Shown: positions 1-10,441, counted from the first letter of the stretch. The stretch: DNA of 64,000 nucleotides from Acholoe squamosa (GCA_949317995.1 OX439039.1:75092002-75156001), one strand, 5' to 3'. The notes: generated by a model not told the origin, from the letters alone. A program made the numbers and translations.

Positions 1-1388
1 GCTGTGGGTTTTTTAATATTAATGCCCTTTATTAATTTTATCAGTTCTATATACGAAATATCATGCATAAGATTCTTATCAGCAAGCGGGGTCCCATAAG
101 GCGCAGCTGCTGCAACCTCCCCCTCACCAGGTGGGAGTGCTTTAGCTAATTCTTCACCAATGTTGACAAAAAAGCTGTTAATATATTCTGCACAATTCTC
201 GGGAGGTATAATGAGATTATTAGTATTATTCCTTAACTTGATGAGAGTATTACTGGTTTTATGAGGTAAAAGCTTATGTATTGCTTCCCAAAATTTTGTA
301 GGATCCGTCTTTCTAAATTCTAATAATGCCCCAATTTCATTCTTTTGATTATGGAAAAGTTCCCTCTTAACAATTAGCTTATAATGTTTCGCTGCAGCCC
401 AGTCACCTTCAGAGTTAGTTTGTCTAGCTTTCCTGTAAATTCTATCTCGTACTCTCATCAGCTCTAGAATTGGTTGTGTCAGCCAAGGAGGCGTGTACTC
501 CGGAATTACCAACTTTTTAATAGGACATATTGTATCTAATTTTGATAATATAACATTTATTATTCTATCCCACATTTCATTTGGGTCTTGTAGAAGTACA
601 ATATCTGCCCAATTATACTGTGTAAGCATATTCTTGAAATCCAAACAGTCATAGCGTCTGTAAGACCTAGCGCGTACAGTTTTCTTTTTTGTCTTAGCTC
701 TTTCACATTTCAAAATCATATAGATAGGTGTGTGGTCCGAAATATGCACATCAGCCAGGCCTGATATGGAAATATTATGAACATTTGTATATATATGGTC
801 TAGAAGAGTACCAGAGACAGGCCTGGTGATTTCATTTATGATTTGGAATAGTTTATTACCGGTACAAAAATCATTCACATTTGATTCCTCTATATCTTTT
901 TTACATAATAAATTCACATTGAAATCGCCCATTAATATCAGTTTTCTGTTTTTTGAAACATTTCTTAGCAGGGATGTTAATTTACTATATATAACACTCT
1001 TATCTTTGCTGTCAGGTGGTCGATAGCATACAAAGACCTTATATTTTATCACATTTACCAATACATCGACACATAGTATTTCATAATCATTATCAATAAA
1101 TGAACAGGTGAGATCAGGTGTCGCTACATAGTAATCCTTAAGATACACCATCAGACCTCCTGCATTTTTTTCTCTGCTTGGGAATCTATCTAGCCTTACA
1201 TATTGGTAGCCCGGTACATACATATCAGCATCCAATATAGACGGTTTTAACCAAGATTCCACGATACCAGTAATATCTGAAGATGAAATTAACCTGAATA
1301 CATCAGTTCTTTTTCCATGTATGGAGCGTGTATTTGTACAAAACACTTTTAGACCCTTCTTGAGGTCAATTTCACTTAATAATACCAT
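1..1388 (-). CDS. Non-LTR retrotransposon ORF2, N-terminal endonuclease part (runs off the window start)
   Basis: Reading the minus strand from the ATG at 1388 gives an uninterrupted frame of about 462 codons that leaves the window at position 1. It encodes an apurinic/apyrimidinic-type (EEP) endonuclease, which nicks target DNA to prime reverse transcription. Visible landmarks are the N-terminal CTNTRSI motif (Asn 19), VESWL (Glu 44), MGDFNVNL (Asp 155, Asn 157) and the catalytic HISDH (residues 216-219). A linker follows, with a PPWLT motif and a FWEAI region like those that precede the reverse transcriptase in CR1/L2/Jockey-type elements. The reverse transcriptase itself must lie to the left of the window. 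No stop or frameshift interrupts the visible part, so this is a fairly young copy. It is related to, but clearly a different family from, the element at 53061-55829. The start codon is inferred. The 5' end of the element is probably close to 1440, where unrelated palindromic DNA begins. Confidence 0.85.
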   Translation of the reverse strand, partial: MVLLSEIDLKKGLKVFCTNTRSIHGKRTDVFRLISSSDITGIVESWLKPSILDADMYVPGYQYVRLDRFPSREKNAGGLMVYLKDYYVATPDLTCSFIDNDYEILCVDVLVNVIKYKVFVCYRPPDSKDKSVIYSKLTSLLRNVSKNRKLILMGDFNVNLLCKKDIEESNVNDFCTGNKLFQIINEITRPVSGTLLDHIYTNVHNISISGLADVHISDHTPIYMILKCERAKTKKKTVRARSYRRYDCLDFKNMLTQYNWADIVLLQDPNEMWDRIINVILSKLDTICPIKKLVIPEYTPPWLTQPILELMRVRDRIYRKARQTNSEGDWAAAKHYKLIVKRELFHNQKNEIGALLEFRKTDPTKFWEAIHKLLPHKTSNTLIKLRNNTNNLIIPPENCAEYINSFFVNIGEELAKALPPGEGEVAAAAPYGTPLADKNLMHDISYIELIKLIKGINIKKPT

Positions 1389-1446
1389 CTTTATAACACA
1401 ATAAAGTACTAATGCCCATTATAGTCCTTTGAGGCACCATTGCCCT

Positions 1447-1553
1447 CCCACTTGGCAAGAAAACATCTTTTTAACGTTAAAAAACATATTTTTATTGGTT
1501 TCCTTATTGGTTTATTTGGTTGAAAATTGGTTGAAGTTTTTTTGCCAAGTGGG
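1447..1553. mobile_element. Short palindromic MITE, termini CCCACTTGGCAAG
   Basis: A 107-bp sequence opens with CCCACTTGGCAAG and closes with its complement CTTGCCAAGTGGG changed only near the inner edge. The interior is AT-rich, with repeated ATTGGTT-type words. There is no coding capacity. The structure fits a miniature inverted-repeat element or foldback. No clear target duplication was found, so the superfamily is unassigned. Confidence 0.6.
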
Positions 1554-1735
1554 CTTGCTTTAGTCCATCACCATGCAAGGATAGCTCACCAGAACTAACC
1601 CATGAATGGAGTGATATCAGTAGAGGATCAGTAGGCTACTGCATTCATACTGCAAATTCAGTTGAGAGTCATCATACTACTAAATCTGTACTAAAAGTAC
1701 TGCAGTGTAATGTCGGTTGTTTTGGGAGTATTTAA

Positions 1736-1790
1736 TCAGTGGCTACTCCCATATTCAGTGGTTGATCAGTATATTCTCAGTAGCCACTGA
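1736..1790. repeat. 12-bp inverted repeat (hairpin)
   Basis: TCAGTGGCTACT at 1736-1747 is matched by AGTAGCCACTGA at 1779-1790, a perfect 12-bp stem around a 31-base spacer. The surrounding 1554-1955 stretch holds no gene that I can see. Confidence 0.5.
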
Positions 1791-1954
1791 ATCTAGAAGT
1801 AGATACTACCTTCGGGTGTCATAGTATGTCTGCATTCATGGAACAAGAATGATTCAAAGGGTTAAATTGAAACTTGATCAGTAGGACAGGTAGTAGCTTC
1901 TAGAGCATTCAGCACACAGCATACCTCCTCCAGGGTGCCTGAGTACCTGCTGGT

Positions 1955-2050
1955 GGTTAATCCTTCCAGGACTGGCTGCATGATGCCTCCAGGTCCATGT
2001 CCCATGGACTTAATAATGATGCACCGATGTAGTACTGGAGGGGAAGGGTC
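1955..2050. mobile_element. Decayed piece of the TTAA/GATGCA element family
   Basis: The segment has the family words CTGCATGATGCCTCCAGG and AATGATGCACCGATG, in the order seen in better copies such as 2547-2758. Its ends cannot be set. It abuts the separate dispersed repeat at 2050-2310. Confidence 0.4.
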
Positions 2051-2310
2051 TAAGCGGGACTGGAGCTGGTTTCTGGCGACATGCACTGATAAGAGCTGAT
2101 AAGATGGAAATGGGTATTATCCAGGGACAAGGTACCTATCATACCATGTCGTATCTCAGTGTGTTTTGCCACTTTAAGAAGAACTTGCAAAATTCAAAAT
2201 GGTGGAACCACTGGCTATGGGTCTTTACTCCTATACTTGCCAGCGTCACATTTTGTTGCATCATGTCGAACCTACATGGGTGTAACAACTCTGTCAGGAT
2301 CTGGCGGAAT
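2050..2310 (-). repeat. Dispersed repeat 'X' (minus-strand copy)
   Basis: Read on the minus strand, this stretch matches 16540-16765 and 61160-61340. Shared blocks include CACCATTTTGAATTT, a TTGTCCCTGG-AACACCCA block and a CAGCTCCAGTCCCGCTT block, in the same order. Weaker relatives appear at 49800-49930 and 52150-52310. It has no coding frame and no visible termini. It may be an old retroposon or the body of a decayed DNA element. Confidence 0.5.
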
Positions 2311-2546
2311 AGATTTTAAACCAATGAAATTCTGATAGTGCAACTTTTCCCCTGGCATCATTGTAATTGCACTAGGTCCTTATCTCGCCAGTACCAGCTT
2401 CAGCAATGGATGAGACCACTGTACAATGCTGGAGAGGGTTAGCACCACCCATGAATCTAGCCCTAATGAATCACTTGCCAGGGTTGCATTTATCCATCAT
2501 GATATGGCAAATGAATATAAGAACATTAAATTGTGATATGAAGGTC

Positions 2547-2758
2547 TTAACACTTTGGAGGCCTCTAATGCAATAGTGCATCATGCCCATTGATAATCAT
2601 GATGCCCCAATGAAGTGCTGGCGAGACTACTCGCCAGTATTTCTTTGGCGCATCATGCTAACCTTCTGGGAGTGTATCAGCCTCATGAGGTAACTCGCCA
2701 GGGCTGCATTCAAGCATCATGCCGGCCACTGGGCATGATGCAGGTCTTAAGGGGTTAA
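2547..2758. mobile_element. TTAA/GATGCA palindromic element, good copy
   Basis: The element is bounded by TTAA at 2547-2550 and 2755-2758. Its outer arms carry CTAATGCAATAGTGCATCAT on the left and a complementary GGGCATGATGCA block on the right. Inside is one hairpin made by CCAATGAAGTGCTGGCGAG and CTCGCCAGTATTTCTTTGG, then an 'ACCTTCTGGGAGTGTATCA' linker, then the remains of a second hairpin built from CTCGCCAGGGCTGCATTC. TTAA ends with a CCCTTT-type tip resemble piggyBac-type elements. There is no transposase, so it must be non-autonomous. Confidence 0.75.
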
Positions 2759-3679
2759 ACTAAGAGGTGTCTGTGTGGTTAGGTAGGCTATGGATGAGGT
2801 CGGTGAGCTAGCTAAGTGATGCTGCTCCACAGCACGGACAGGTGGCTGAGGGGGCCCCCTGTAGAGCCACTGGTGTAACTATACTACTTACTACTAGAAG
2901 GAACTGCAGAGGTATGTACCTGCCAGGGTCTGTTAAGTGTATATGAAAGGTATTCACATCGTTCTGCAGATTTTTTTGTCCAGCATTTGTCTGACATACT
3001 AAATACTATTGATTCTTAGCGTAACATCGCATGAACTCCTTACCAAAAGACGGGGTCTGCCTTATAGGCGAGGTAAATTTACATTGGATTAGGCCTCGTA
3101 GTAAACTGCCAAAAACTTGCCTGTAGGTGCACCGTATAGGGCTTCTCTCAACTCGATGCGTCTTATATACGGGGGTCGCTTTAAGGGAGAATTAAAACGG
3201 GAAATAAGAAAGATTAGAACATTAGAAAAGACAAAGAGAGACACACAGAAATAAAGAGAAAATGATTGAAATATGAATTAGGAGAAAAAAAGGACAGAAC
3301 TAAAACTACCTTGTGTGATGGTCTGTCTGCAGGGCCGTGGGGCCAGACGTCATGTCATGGGTACTCTCAGCTGTGAGTGTGTGTGTGTGTGTTGGTGGGG
3401 GGAGCAGCTCACTTAGCAGATTTAACCCTGCCCCTACCGTCAGTCTGAGCTGCTCTCTGTCTGCATTTACTCCCTGTCACGATAGAGCATCATCTGAAGC
3501 TTCCAGATTCAGACTATACATAGCGATAGCACTGTAAATGATTCAGGGATTTTTTACTTCCAAGACGTACAGATTCCTATATATATAAAGCCATTTCAAT
3601 TTTCAAGTTTCAATTGAGGATTTCAGGGATTTTGGTCAGCTCAATCACTGTATTGGTCAAACCTGTCCCGCTTTCACTA
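2759..3679. other. No gene seen; remnants only
   Basis: This is mostly unique, AT-rich sequence. At 3030-3185 there are words such as GCCTTATAGGCGAGG and CGTCTTATATACGGG, which resemble the TACCGTAA element family in decayed form. A short (GT)n run lies near 3375-3392. The motif GAGCAGCTC occurs at 3402 and in complement at 3446. No splice-bounded coding frame was recognised. Confidence 0.5.
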
Positions 3680-3804
3680 TTTAAGAGCTACATGATGCCT
3701 CCAGGTACAGGTCCCTTGTTGGATATGAGGTATCAAGGCAATACTGGAGTCTACTCACCAGCACTGCCTTGGACATTTCGGGAGTGTTTCAGTCCCATAG
3801 GCTG

Positions 3805-4225
3805 CAATGTTGCCAAAATGACGTCAGCTTTTGCCGGCGTAGAAATGAAATGGCCAGCATACCCAGTCACCAAAAAACGTTATCTAACGTCAAAAAACGT
3901 TTTTAACGTTTTAAAATGTTTTGCCATGATAAGGAGCCATAGGGAAACGTTCTAAAACGTTTTGCAACGTTTTTTGTTGACTGGGTAGGCCTTAGCATGC
4001 GGGCCAGAATGGCCTGCCATTATCTCAGCTTTCTAATTGTGAAAGAATTTTTCAGATCGGTCAATTAGAAACAAAGTTGTGTATGAATGCAATTATTACG
4101 AATTTTATACCTGATGCCTGTAAATGTTAAGTCATTTGGCCTGTGTGAGGGGGAAATGGCCTGCGTAATATACAAAGATGCAGGCCAAAGTGGCCTGCAT
4201 CGAGAAAAAGTTTTCAGCAACACTG
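3805..4225. mobile_element. Element with CAGTGTTGCC-type ends, inside a TTAA/GATGCA copy
   Basis: The left end CAATGTTGCCAAAA is matched in complement by TTTTCAGCAACACTG on the right. The interior, including CTCAGCTTTCTAAT, TTCAGATC and several GGCCTGC words, is shared with a second copy at 10055-10441. The terminal CAGTG resembles hAT-type tips, but this assignment is inference. A smaller palindromic element (3860-3986) sits inside it. Confidence 0.55.
3860..3986. mobile_element. Palindromic MITE, termini TACCCAGTCA, rich in AACGTTTT
   Basis: TACCCAGTCACCAAAAAACG at the left end pairs with CGTTTTTTGTTGACTGGGTA at the right with one mismatch. Between them, AACGTT or its near variants recur about seven times. 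The element is 127 bp, non-coding, and inserted in the CAGTGTTGCC-type element. TA at both outer ends could be the target duplication. Confidence 0.7.
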
Positions 4226-4378
4226 AATCATAGGGTTGGTATGGTGCCTAGTCCTGGTGAGTTCCTTGCCAGGGCTGCATTCATATATATACACCATGAT
4301 GACTAATGGCCATGGTGCATGAATGCACCATGTTGTGTGAACACCTTGTAGCCTACAGTCTCAGGTGAAGCTCTTTTA

Positions 4379-4674
4379 GGCCACACCAAAAAAATAAGTT
4401 GGTCTACAGATTTCCCTCTCCATATTTTCGGAAATACAAATTATTTTTGTTGAAAAAAATCTCATCTACGGATTTCGCTCGCTTCACTTTCTACAAGTTT
4501 TCTCTTTGTGATGTTTGGCAATTTTTGTTTTAAATAAAATTTTTTCACTCGCCTCACTTTTCCAGCAAGGAATCCGTTGGACGCCAAAAAATTCTTAAAA
4601 AAAAAAAATTCGCTCGCTCGCACCATTTTTTCAAAACAAAAATCCGTAGACCAACTTATTTTTTTGGTGTGGCC
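4379..4674. mobile_element. PIF/Harbinger-like MITE with ~35-bp terminal repeats and TTA duplication
   Basis: The left end GGCCACACCAAAAAAATAAG and the right end CTTATTTTTTTGGTGTGGCC are exact complements. The match continues inward through GTTGGTCTAC and a near-match of the next ten bases. TTA flanks both sides (4376-4378 and 4675-4677), the target duplication typical of PIF/Harbinger elements. The 296-bp interior is AT-rich and contains CGCTCGCTC words but no transposase. A more decayed relative lies at 26093-26398. Confidence 0.75.
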
Positions 4675-6205
4675 TTATATTCAGCACAATGTGAATAACA
4701 CCAATGTATACAGTCAGACCTTTCAAGCTAAAGTAAAAGTACAGTGCAAAGCATCATGCAGCTATTCAGTGCCAACATGCAAAAGACTCTGCAACCACTG
4801 TCAAGAAACCCATTAGCAGCATCTATTTGTAGATTTACCAGTGCCCTGCATTATAGACCTACACAATATAATACTGTTCAGGTCCATATCTGCATTTGGT
4901 GAATTCTGACATCACAAACTTCACCAGAGACGCTTGCTTTCAATTTAAGACAAACAAAACAAATATCAAGTATAAGAGCTCTAGTGAACCAATGAGTCAA
5001 CTGGAGGGGTACTGAAGGAAGGGACAATAGCTTTAGGGACTACATATGTGCCACCAAGTTTGTACATTTTTTTAATTCAAAAAGAACACTATTAAAGATA
5101 GAAAAGAGATAAACATAGCATGGTCCTCTCTTTTAAAACCACGTACATAAGCCGCATCCTGCTTAAGAAACATCTTACGAGTATGAGCCATAGTGGGCCT
5201 TTTGGATGTATCTAAACCGCGGCATATACGTTTGTTTTTATGGTAGTTGTTTAGCATGTGTTTATGGTCACTTGGCGGCCAAGAATATGGCGTCTGTAGG
5301 AAACTTGTTTTGTGGACTCTGTCCCAGTGTGACAACATTATCAGACAATGGCTGCATAAATCTACGCCTATGTCACAATGACGGAGTCTTGGCAGACGCA
5401 GCGTCTCTCACCCCCTAAAGCCAACAGACACATCTACGTCTTACATGATGTAAAATGTATTTTTTTGTTGAGGCGCTGTTAGAAATGAGTAAGGTAAAGT
5501 CGCATTTAAGGGGCTGGTTTTGAAGAAGCACTGTGTCATTTCTTTTATGCGCGCCAAGGATAGGTGAGCACTAACTATAAATCTGTCCCTATCTGGGCGA
5601 TCCTCGTGAGTTTGATAATTGGTGGGGGGAAGAAAATGACCAAAATTTGACCAAAAAAAACAACAACTTTGCAGTACACCTTAATGCTTGGGGCTGCATA
5701 ATTGTACACCATTATAAAAGACCCTCTTAAAACAATAAGTTAGACGAATTGTTGTGTACCTGGGATTGATTTTTCGAAGAGTGTCGTAGAGTGATAATAC
5801 AAAGAGAGATTACCACCCTGTCCATCTTGTAGATCCTCTCTTGGGTTGAGTCTAAGATCTCCGAGTGGGCCCAAAAATATTGAATATTCTATTCCTGGAC
5901 TGAAAGCTAGAGCGGACATACATATTTCATCTTAAACAGGTGGAGATATATATTTCATGCAGTACATCAAAAACAGCAGGAGGAGATAAACGTCTGTAAA
6001 GTCTGGGCTGCGTAGGCTGAAGAAAAGTACAGTACATACATATTTAAATGTTGTACTGTAGACCCCAATGCCTAAAACACCGCTGCTTATAAACCGCACC
6101 TTGACTTGGAGAAAAAAGGTTTGCATAAGCTACACCCTATTTTTAGGGTGTGCTTGTTTCCTCCCTTGACCTTTTAGCGGGGGGGGGTTCAACCAAAATA
6201 TACTC
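4675..6205. other. No gene seen
   Basis: The sequence is unique, with several short chance ORFs on both strands but none with recognisable domains. One block (4928-5045) has a diverged partner at 11149-11272, listed separately. A poly-G run lies at about 6180-6187. Confidence 0.5.
4928..5045. repeat. Dispersed repeat pair, copy 1 (partner 11149-11272)
   Basis: CAAGTATAAGAGCTCTAGT and CTGGAGGGGTACT, followed by a GGGACAATAGCTTTAGGGAC block, recur in the same order at 11149-11272 with moderate divergence. The family and the termini are unknown. Confidence 0.5.
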
Positions 6206-6440
6206 CTTTTGATGGGAATCAGTTTTAAAAGTACCCCTTTTGCTGCTGTTAGAGTGCAAGAAGACAAACTCACAATTTGAGCACCCTTTCAACAGATTTT
6301 TCACATAAAGTGTACCCCTTTCCCGGCCATATTTTGAGATTTTTCGGAAAAAGATACCCCTTTCCCGGCCAAAATGTCAGAATTTCCTGGGAAAAGTACC
6401 CCTTTCCCAGCCTTATTATGAGGATTTGCCTGAAAAAAAG
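6206..6440. repeat. Diverged short tandem units with TACCCCTTTCCCGGCC core
   Basis: AGTACCCCTTTT, GTACCCCTTTCCCGGCC, ATACCCCTTTCCCGGCC and GTACCCCTTTCCCAGCC recur at intervals of about 50-90 bases. Each is followed by an AT-rich ...GAGATTTT/GAATTTCC..GGAAAA block. This is an old minisatellite of about four units. Confidence 0.5.
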
Positions 6441-6683
6441 GTTGAGATTTTAAGGAAAAAATATACCTTTTGATATCAAACTCTTAACTTTGGTTCTCAT
6501 TGGAATATTTGAAAAATTCTTTCGCCGTTGAAAAGTCATTTAAAAAAATTTCCCCACTTTGCCCAAATTAGGTCCAAAAGGACCCCTTACAACAGGGTTT
6601 AGGTGGGTCCGCTCCTAGGGTCCAAAAAGTACCCCCTTTCCTGTTCGTTTGTGTACGGGCATGGTTTTCACATATCCACAAGT

Positions 6684-6868
6684 GCCCCCCCCCCCCCCGG
6701 TTTTCCTGCCTGCATGGTCCTGAGCTACCCCCCCCCCCCCTCCCTGTACTGCTTGGTCATGGCTCAGCAGTCCCAGGTACCTCCCTTATACAATGCCATA
6801 ACGATGATAGCCCCACAGGTGCATCTGGGCCATCTGCACAGCTTGGTCACGGCTCAGTAGTCCCAGTT
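6684..6868. repeat. Poly-C tracts and a small direct repeat
   Basis: Two long C runs (about 6685-6699 and 6727-6740) are followed by a duplicated block. GCTTGGTCATGGCTCAG...AGTCCCAG (about 6750) recurs as GCTTGGTCACGGCTCAG...AGTCCCAG (about 6840). There is no gene here. Confidence 0.5.
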
Positions 6869-8455
6869 ACTAGTACCTATTCTTAACCCTTTAAAGGCTG
6901 CTAATGTTTTGGGGCCCTCAAATACCACACTTTGCCCCCCCCCCCAACCCTGATAATATAGCCACAGTATGCTATATTATGCTATGATTTCGAAATTCAC
7001 TGCCAATCTTCCCTAGAATAGCAGGCACACCCTTCCAGTAAAACATGTGTTACTCTTAACTACCATGTAGTATTGAAGTGTTGTATTTTTTTAAATGTCC
7101 CTCAAGTTGATAGAATCTTCCGGCTTATGTTATAAGCCATGGGATTTTACCCTTGGTGTCATGTACAAAAGAAATGATGCACGGGGATCCAAAGTGACTG
7201 AAGGATCATAATGCTCTCACTCTCACGCAAACGCCTGTCTGCAGGGTCAATTTTCATGAGTTGAACCCAAATCTGCCTTTCACTGTACATGTACACCTTT
7301 GATATGTCACTCTCTTTTTGTGAGAAATTTGGAATTTTTGGCTTTTCCTACTAAAATTGAGAAAATTATGATGATTTTTCAGTGATTAGTGAGTGACATT
7401 TCTCCATGACCGGTCCATGGAGAAATTGTTTTAAGTGTTAATTCCTCCAACTCTTTCTAAAAGGCTGTTCATAGTGTTCACTTCACCAACCTAAAGCATT
7501 GAAAATTCTCCAGTTTCCATCAAATGTTGGCCAAACTGACGAAAATCAACCAGAACTGTAGAACATGATAACGTGGGGCAGGGAAAACCTATTGCATATG
7601 GAGCATCAACGATTTATGATTTCCTCTTACAAGATTCATGAAAGATAGATGTGCCTATGGCATGTCTGTTAGGCCGTCTGTTACACAGTGGTCAGTTCTC
7701 AGTAATATAAAATGGGCCAGTGGGTCCACGTCCAGGCAAGAAGATATGCAGGAGCGTGCTATTCCCAAATAAAAAAAGTTTTGTGTTCAGGTAACATGTT
7801 AAAAAAGGCGTAGGTTTTAGATTTTTTTCATTTTTAACTTCTACCTTGTGGCAAACGGACAAGTAAATCGTCTACAATGTCACTCTTTTTTTAATTGTTA
7901 AGAATTTTAGATTGAAGAAGAACAGCTAGGATGGGCCAGGGTTACCGGAAGCACACACATTTTGTTAATCCCAACTACCATTGAATAAGGTGCCTCCCCC
8001 TACAAAAAAAAACAACCAACAAAAAACAACAAAAAGACCCCCAAAAAACTGATGTGTGAGAATGTGTGTTGATATGATCATTGATCATCATAGAAAATAA
8101 ATGATAAGGGTTGTGGCTGGCATGTATACGTAGAAGGTAGACGTCTATAACTGTATACTAAGAGTCCAGTGAGGTACAGGGGACTATTAAAGCAAGTTAC
8201 AGGGAAAGCTATATTGGGGGCTAGACTGGGTAGAGTGAGAGGTAAGTGACCATATAGATTAACTCACATATATAGTATTTATAAGGGTTACAGTCCCAGA
8301 CAGCCTGACATGGGATAAGGTCGCAGAGGGTACATGGCTGGCACTCACTTTACTTTGACTTCACTCTTTAAAAGCAGCATCTTGCATTTTTTCGTTGTGA
8401 TCAAGATGCATTTATATATGCAGGCCTACTGGGTAATGCCCGTGTGCAAAAAAGA
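6869..8455. other. No gene seen; two small repeat items inside
   Basis: A TTAACCCTTTAAAGGCTGCT start at about 6893 looks like one end of a TTAA/GATGCA element whose body is missing. A possible small element at 7304-7411 is listed separately. The rest is unique AT-rich sequence, with A-rich runs at about 8005-8045. Confidence 0.4.
7304..7411. mobile_element. Small element with ATGTCACTC ends (partner 56481-56602)
   Basis: ATGTCACTCTC near 7304 and GTGAGTGACAT ending near 7411 are near-complements. The interior has AATTTTTGG-type and GATGATTTTTCAGTGAT blocks. The segment at 56481-56602 has the same plan (ATGCCACT ... GATGATTTCC ... AGTGAGTGGCAT). Two copies with shared ends and spacing suggest a miniature element. 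Confidence 0.4.
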
Positions 8456-8457
8456 AA

Positions 8458-8489
8458 GAAGAGAGAGAGATATATATATATATAGAGAG

Positions 8490-8530
<41 letters not shown>

Positions 8531-8533
8531 TTG
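8458..8533. repeat. (GA)n microsatellite with a short (TA)n block
   Basis: Runs of GAGAGA interrupted by TATATATATA and occasional AAAG. The ORFs that cross it on both strands are low-complexity artefacts. The flanking 8534-8990 holds a TACCGTAA-family scrap (CGGCTTATGCATGGG ... GTATGGTA, about 8598-8652) and nothing else recognised. Confidence 0.9.
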
Positions 8534-8992
8534 AGAGAGAAAACTCAACTCAGAGCAAGAGAGAAAACAACTCAAACCCACAGCATAGCACTCTCCCAAA
8601 TTTAGAAGCGGCTTATGCATGGGATGTGGCTTATTATACGAAAGTGTATGGTAGTATCAGAGTAAACCAGTCAAAGTATCCATAAAGTCATACTGCTTTG
8701 ATAGAGACATAGCATCAGTAGTGAAATAAATGTGATTGCTACCACATGGCATCGGGCACTATCTCAGTATCTGTACTCTCCTGGTCTTACGTATTGATAC
8801 TCATGAGTTTGGCGCCGCCAAATACATATAGTTCAGAGCACGGCTTTACGCTTTCACTCTGGCCTTTCTAAAGTATGTGGATTTTGAAGTTTACACATTG
8901 TAGTTATTATTTGCCACAAAATTATAACAAGGTTATCAAGGATATATAGGTGTGACAGGTACTGATGAAAGGGCCATAAGCATTATGCTACC

Positions 8993-9130
8993 AGGCTCGG
9001 ATCCAGGATTTTGAAGGGGGGGGGGGGCGCCCCTCATTTAGCCCCTAATTTTGGCTAAATTCTAGGGTAAAAAAAAGCTAGGTAAACTCTTAAGTACAGG
9101 GGAAAGGGGGCCCCTCTAAATCCACCACTG
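8993..9130. mobile_element. hAT-like MITE, decayed, termini related to CAGTGGCGGATCCAGG
   Basis: The left end reads AGGCTCGGATCCAGGATTTT and the right end AAATCCACCACTG. Both match the CAGTGGCGGATCCAGG tip seen intact at 55860-56022 and 40337-40530. The interior shares GGGGGCGCCCCTC and CTTAAGTACAGG blocks with those copies. Confidence 0.6.
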
Positions 9131-9369
9131 GCTACGTTCTGAATATATCCCTTTTCACTGAGAGTGATCTTATAGACTGGTTGGATGATAGAGTGGTATG
9201 TGCTTATTTTCCAAATCTCTGAGAATCGACCCCATGATACAGTACATTTTTGTACCATAAAACCTTGCTTCAATGCCGCACCCACATTTATATAATAGAA
9301 ACTGCACCCCCAACTGTAGAATAGCTACGTAGGTAGTTTAAGCCACTCATGGAGGCTTGGAAATTGGAG

Positions 9370-9583
9370 GTTATTATTCCCTCGTATAAGCCACAACCTG
9401 AGTCAAGAAAAATGAAACATTAAGTCACATCTGTGGCTTGAAAATTGGCAGTTCAGTACTCCTCTATAATGTCAAATACCCCTATATAAGCCGCACACTG
9501 AGATAAGGACAATCCTATAAGCCACACATATAAGCTGGTTCTCTTATAACTAAGCAATGGCTTATACAAAGGGATTTATGGTA
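9370..9583. mobile_element. TACCGTAA-family element, decayed
   Basis: CCTCGTATAAGCC on the left, several ...TATAAGCC words inside and GGGATTTATGGTA on the right follow the layout of the better copies at 21658-21883 and 26929-27165. Confidence 0.45.
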
Positions 9584-10054
9584 TGCATGGTTTTAGGGTA
9601 AGATGTGTTCTTAATCTGTTAGGTATCCATACAGATGGAATGTGTGATCCCATACTGTACAAACAGTTTACGGTAATGCTTCTAGCATGGATAAACTATG
9701 GCATATGGAAACCAACACTCTATAATCACATTTGGTAGATGGTTCAGTCCAAACAGATTTAGTCCAGGTGTTACAGCACACACCTTCCCACACACGCATT
9801 TATCTTTTTCCCACCAGGACTTCTCTCTTTGTTCCTATATATCTACCATCAGAGCCCAAAAAAAGTGCCAATTTAAAACGCTTTACCAGAAGTCCCGGAG
9901 CCTTCTGTGTATCAATGCAAATGCTCCCTGGTTCCATTGGATATATGTTTTATTCATGCTATACATATAGCAGGATTTCTTAAATCTTGTCGACCTAGAA
10001 ATGTTGTGTACTGGTTTAACTAAGATACATCTGGCAGAGCCTGCCTCGCCTTAG
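9584..10054. other. No gene seen
   Basis: Unique sequence. The two overlapping 80-90 codon ORFs between 9698 and 9983 lack any recognisable domain or splice context and are treated as chance. Confidence 0.5.
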
Positions 10055-10441
10055 CAGTGTTGTCAAAATCACGCCGGCAAAAGTGGGCGTAGAATCTTAA
10101 TGTAGGGTTCAGACATACGCCAGAATGACCTGCAGTGACCTCAGCTTTCTAATGTTGAAGGAATGAAAGAATTTCTCAGATCCGCCTATTAAAAGCAAAG
10201 ATTTTTTTTAAGTTGTTTTATATTTAAAAAAAATCCTAGTTCTCTTTAGTTCGAATGGAGTTTATATGGGTTTATTTGAAAGATAAATGATCATATGGCC
10301 TGCCTGAGATGTAAATAGCCTGCATTAGGTGCCAAGACTCTTGATAAAAGGGCCATAAGCATTAGGCTAAGTAATAGATATCTCCAATGATTCCAGGAGA
10401 CCACTTTGGCATGCATTGATTAAAAGTTTTTGGCAACGCTG
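10055..10441. mobile_element. Element with CAGTGTTG ends, second copy (see 3805-4225)
   Basis: CAGTGTTGTCAAAA on the left is the complement of TTTTGGCAACGCTG on the right with one change. Interior blocks CTCAGCTTTCTAATG and CTCAGATCCGCC, and the GGCCTGCCTGAG and GCCTGCATTAG words, align with 3805-4225. No coding frame is present. Confidence 0.6.

Larger units (their letters stand above)
3680..4345. mobile_element. TTAA/GATGCA element split by a later insertion
   Basis: The left part (3680-3804) has the family blocks ATGATGCCTCCAGG, CTCACCAGCACTGC and CGGGAGTGTTTCAG. The right part (4226-4345) resumes with GGTTGGTATGGTGCC, a CTTGCCAGGGCTGCATTCAT hairpin arm and CATGGTGCATGAATGCACC. Between them lies a complete unrelated element (3805-4225). 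CATAGG occurs on both sides of the junction and may be its target duplication. The outer TTAA ends are not preserved. Confidence 0.55.

Noticed and set aside
3337-3537. 66-codon ORF near the (GT)n run
   Set aside because: Driven by the simple repeat; no other evidence.
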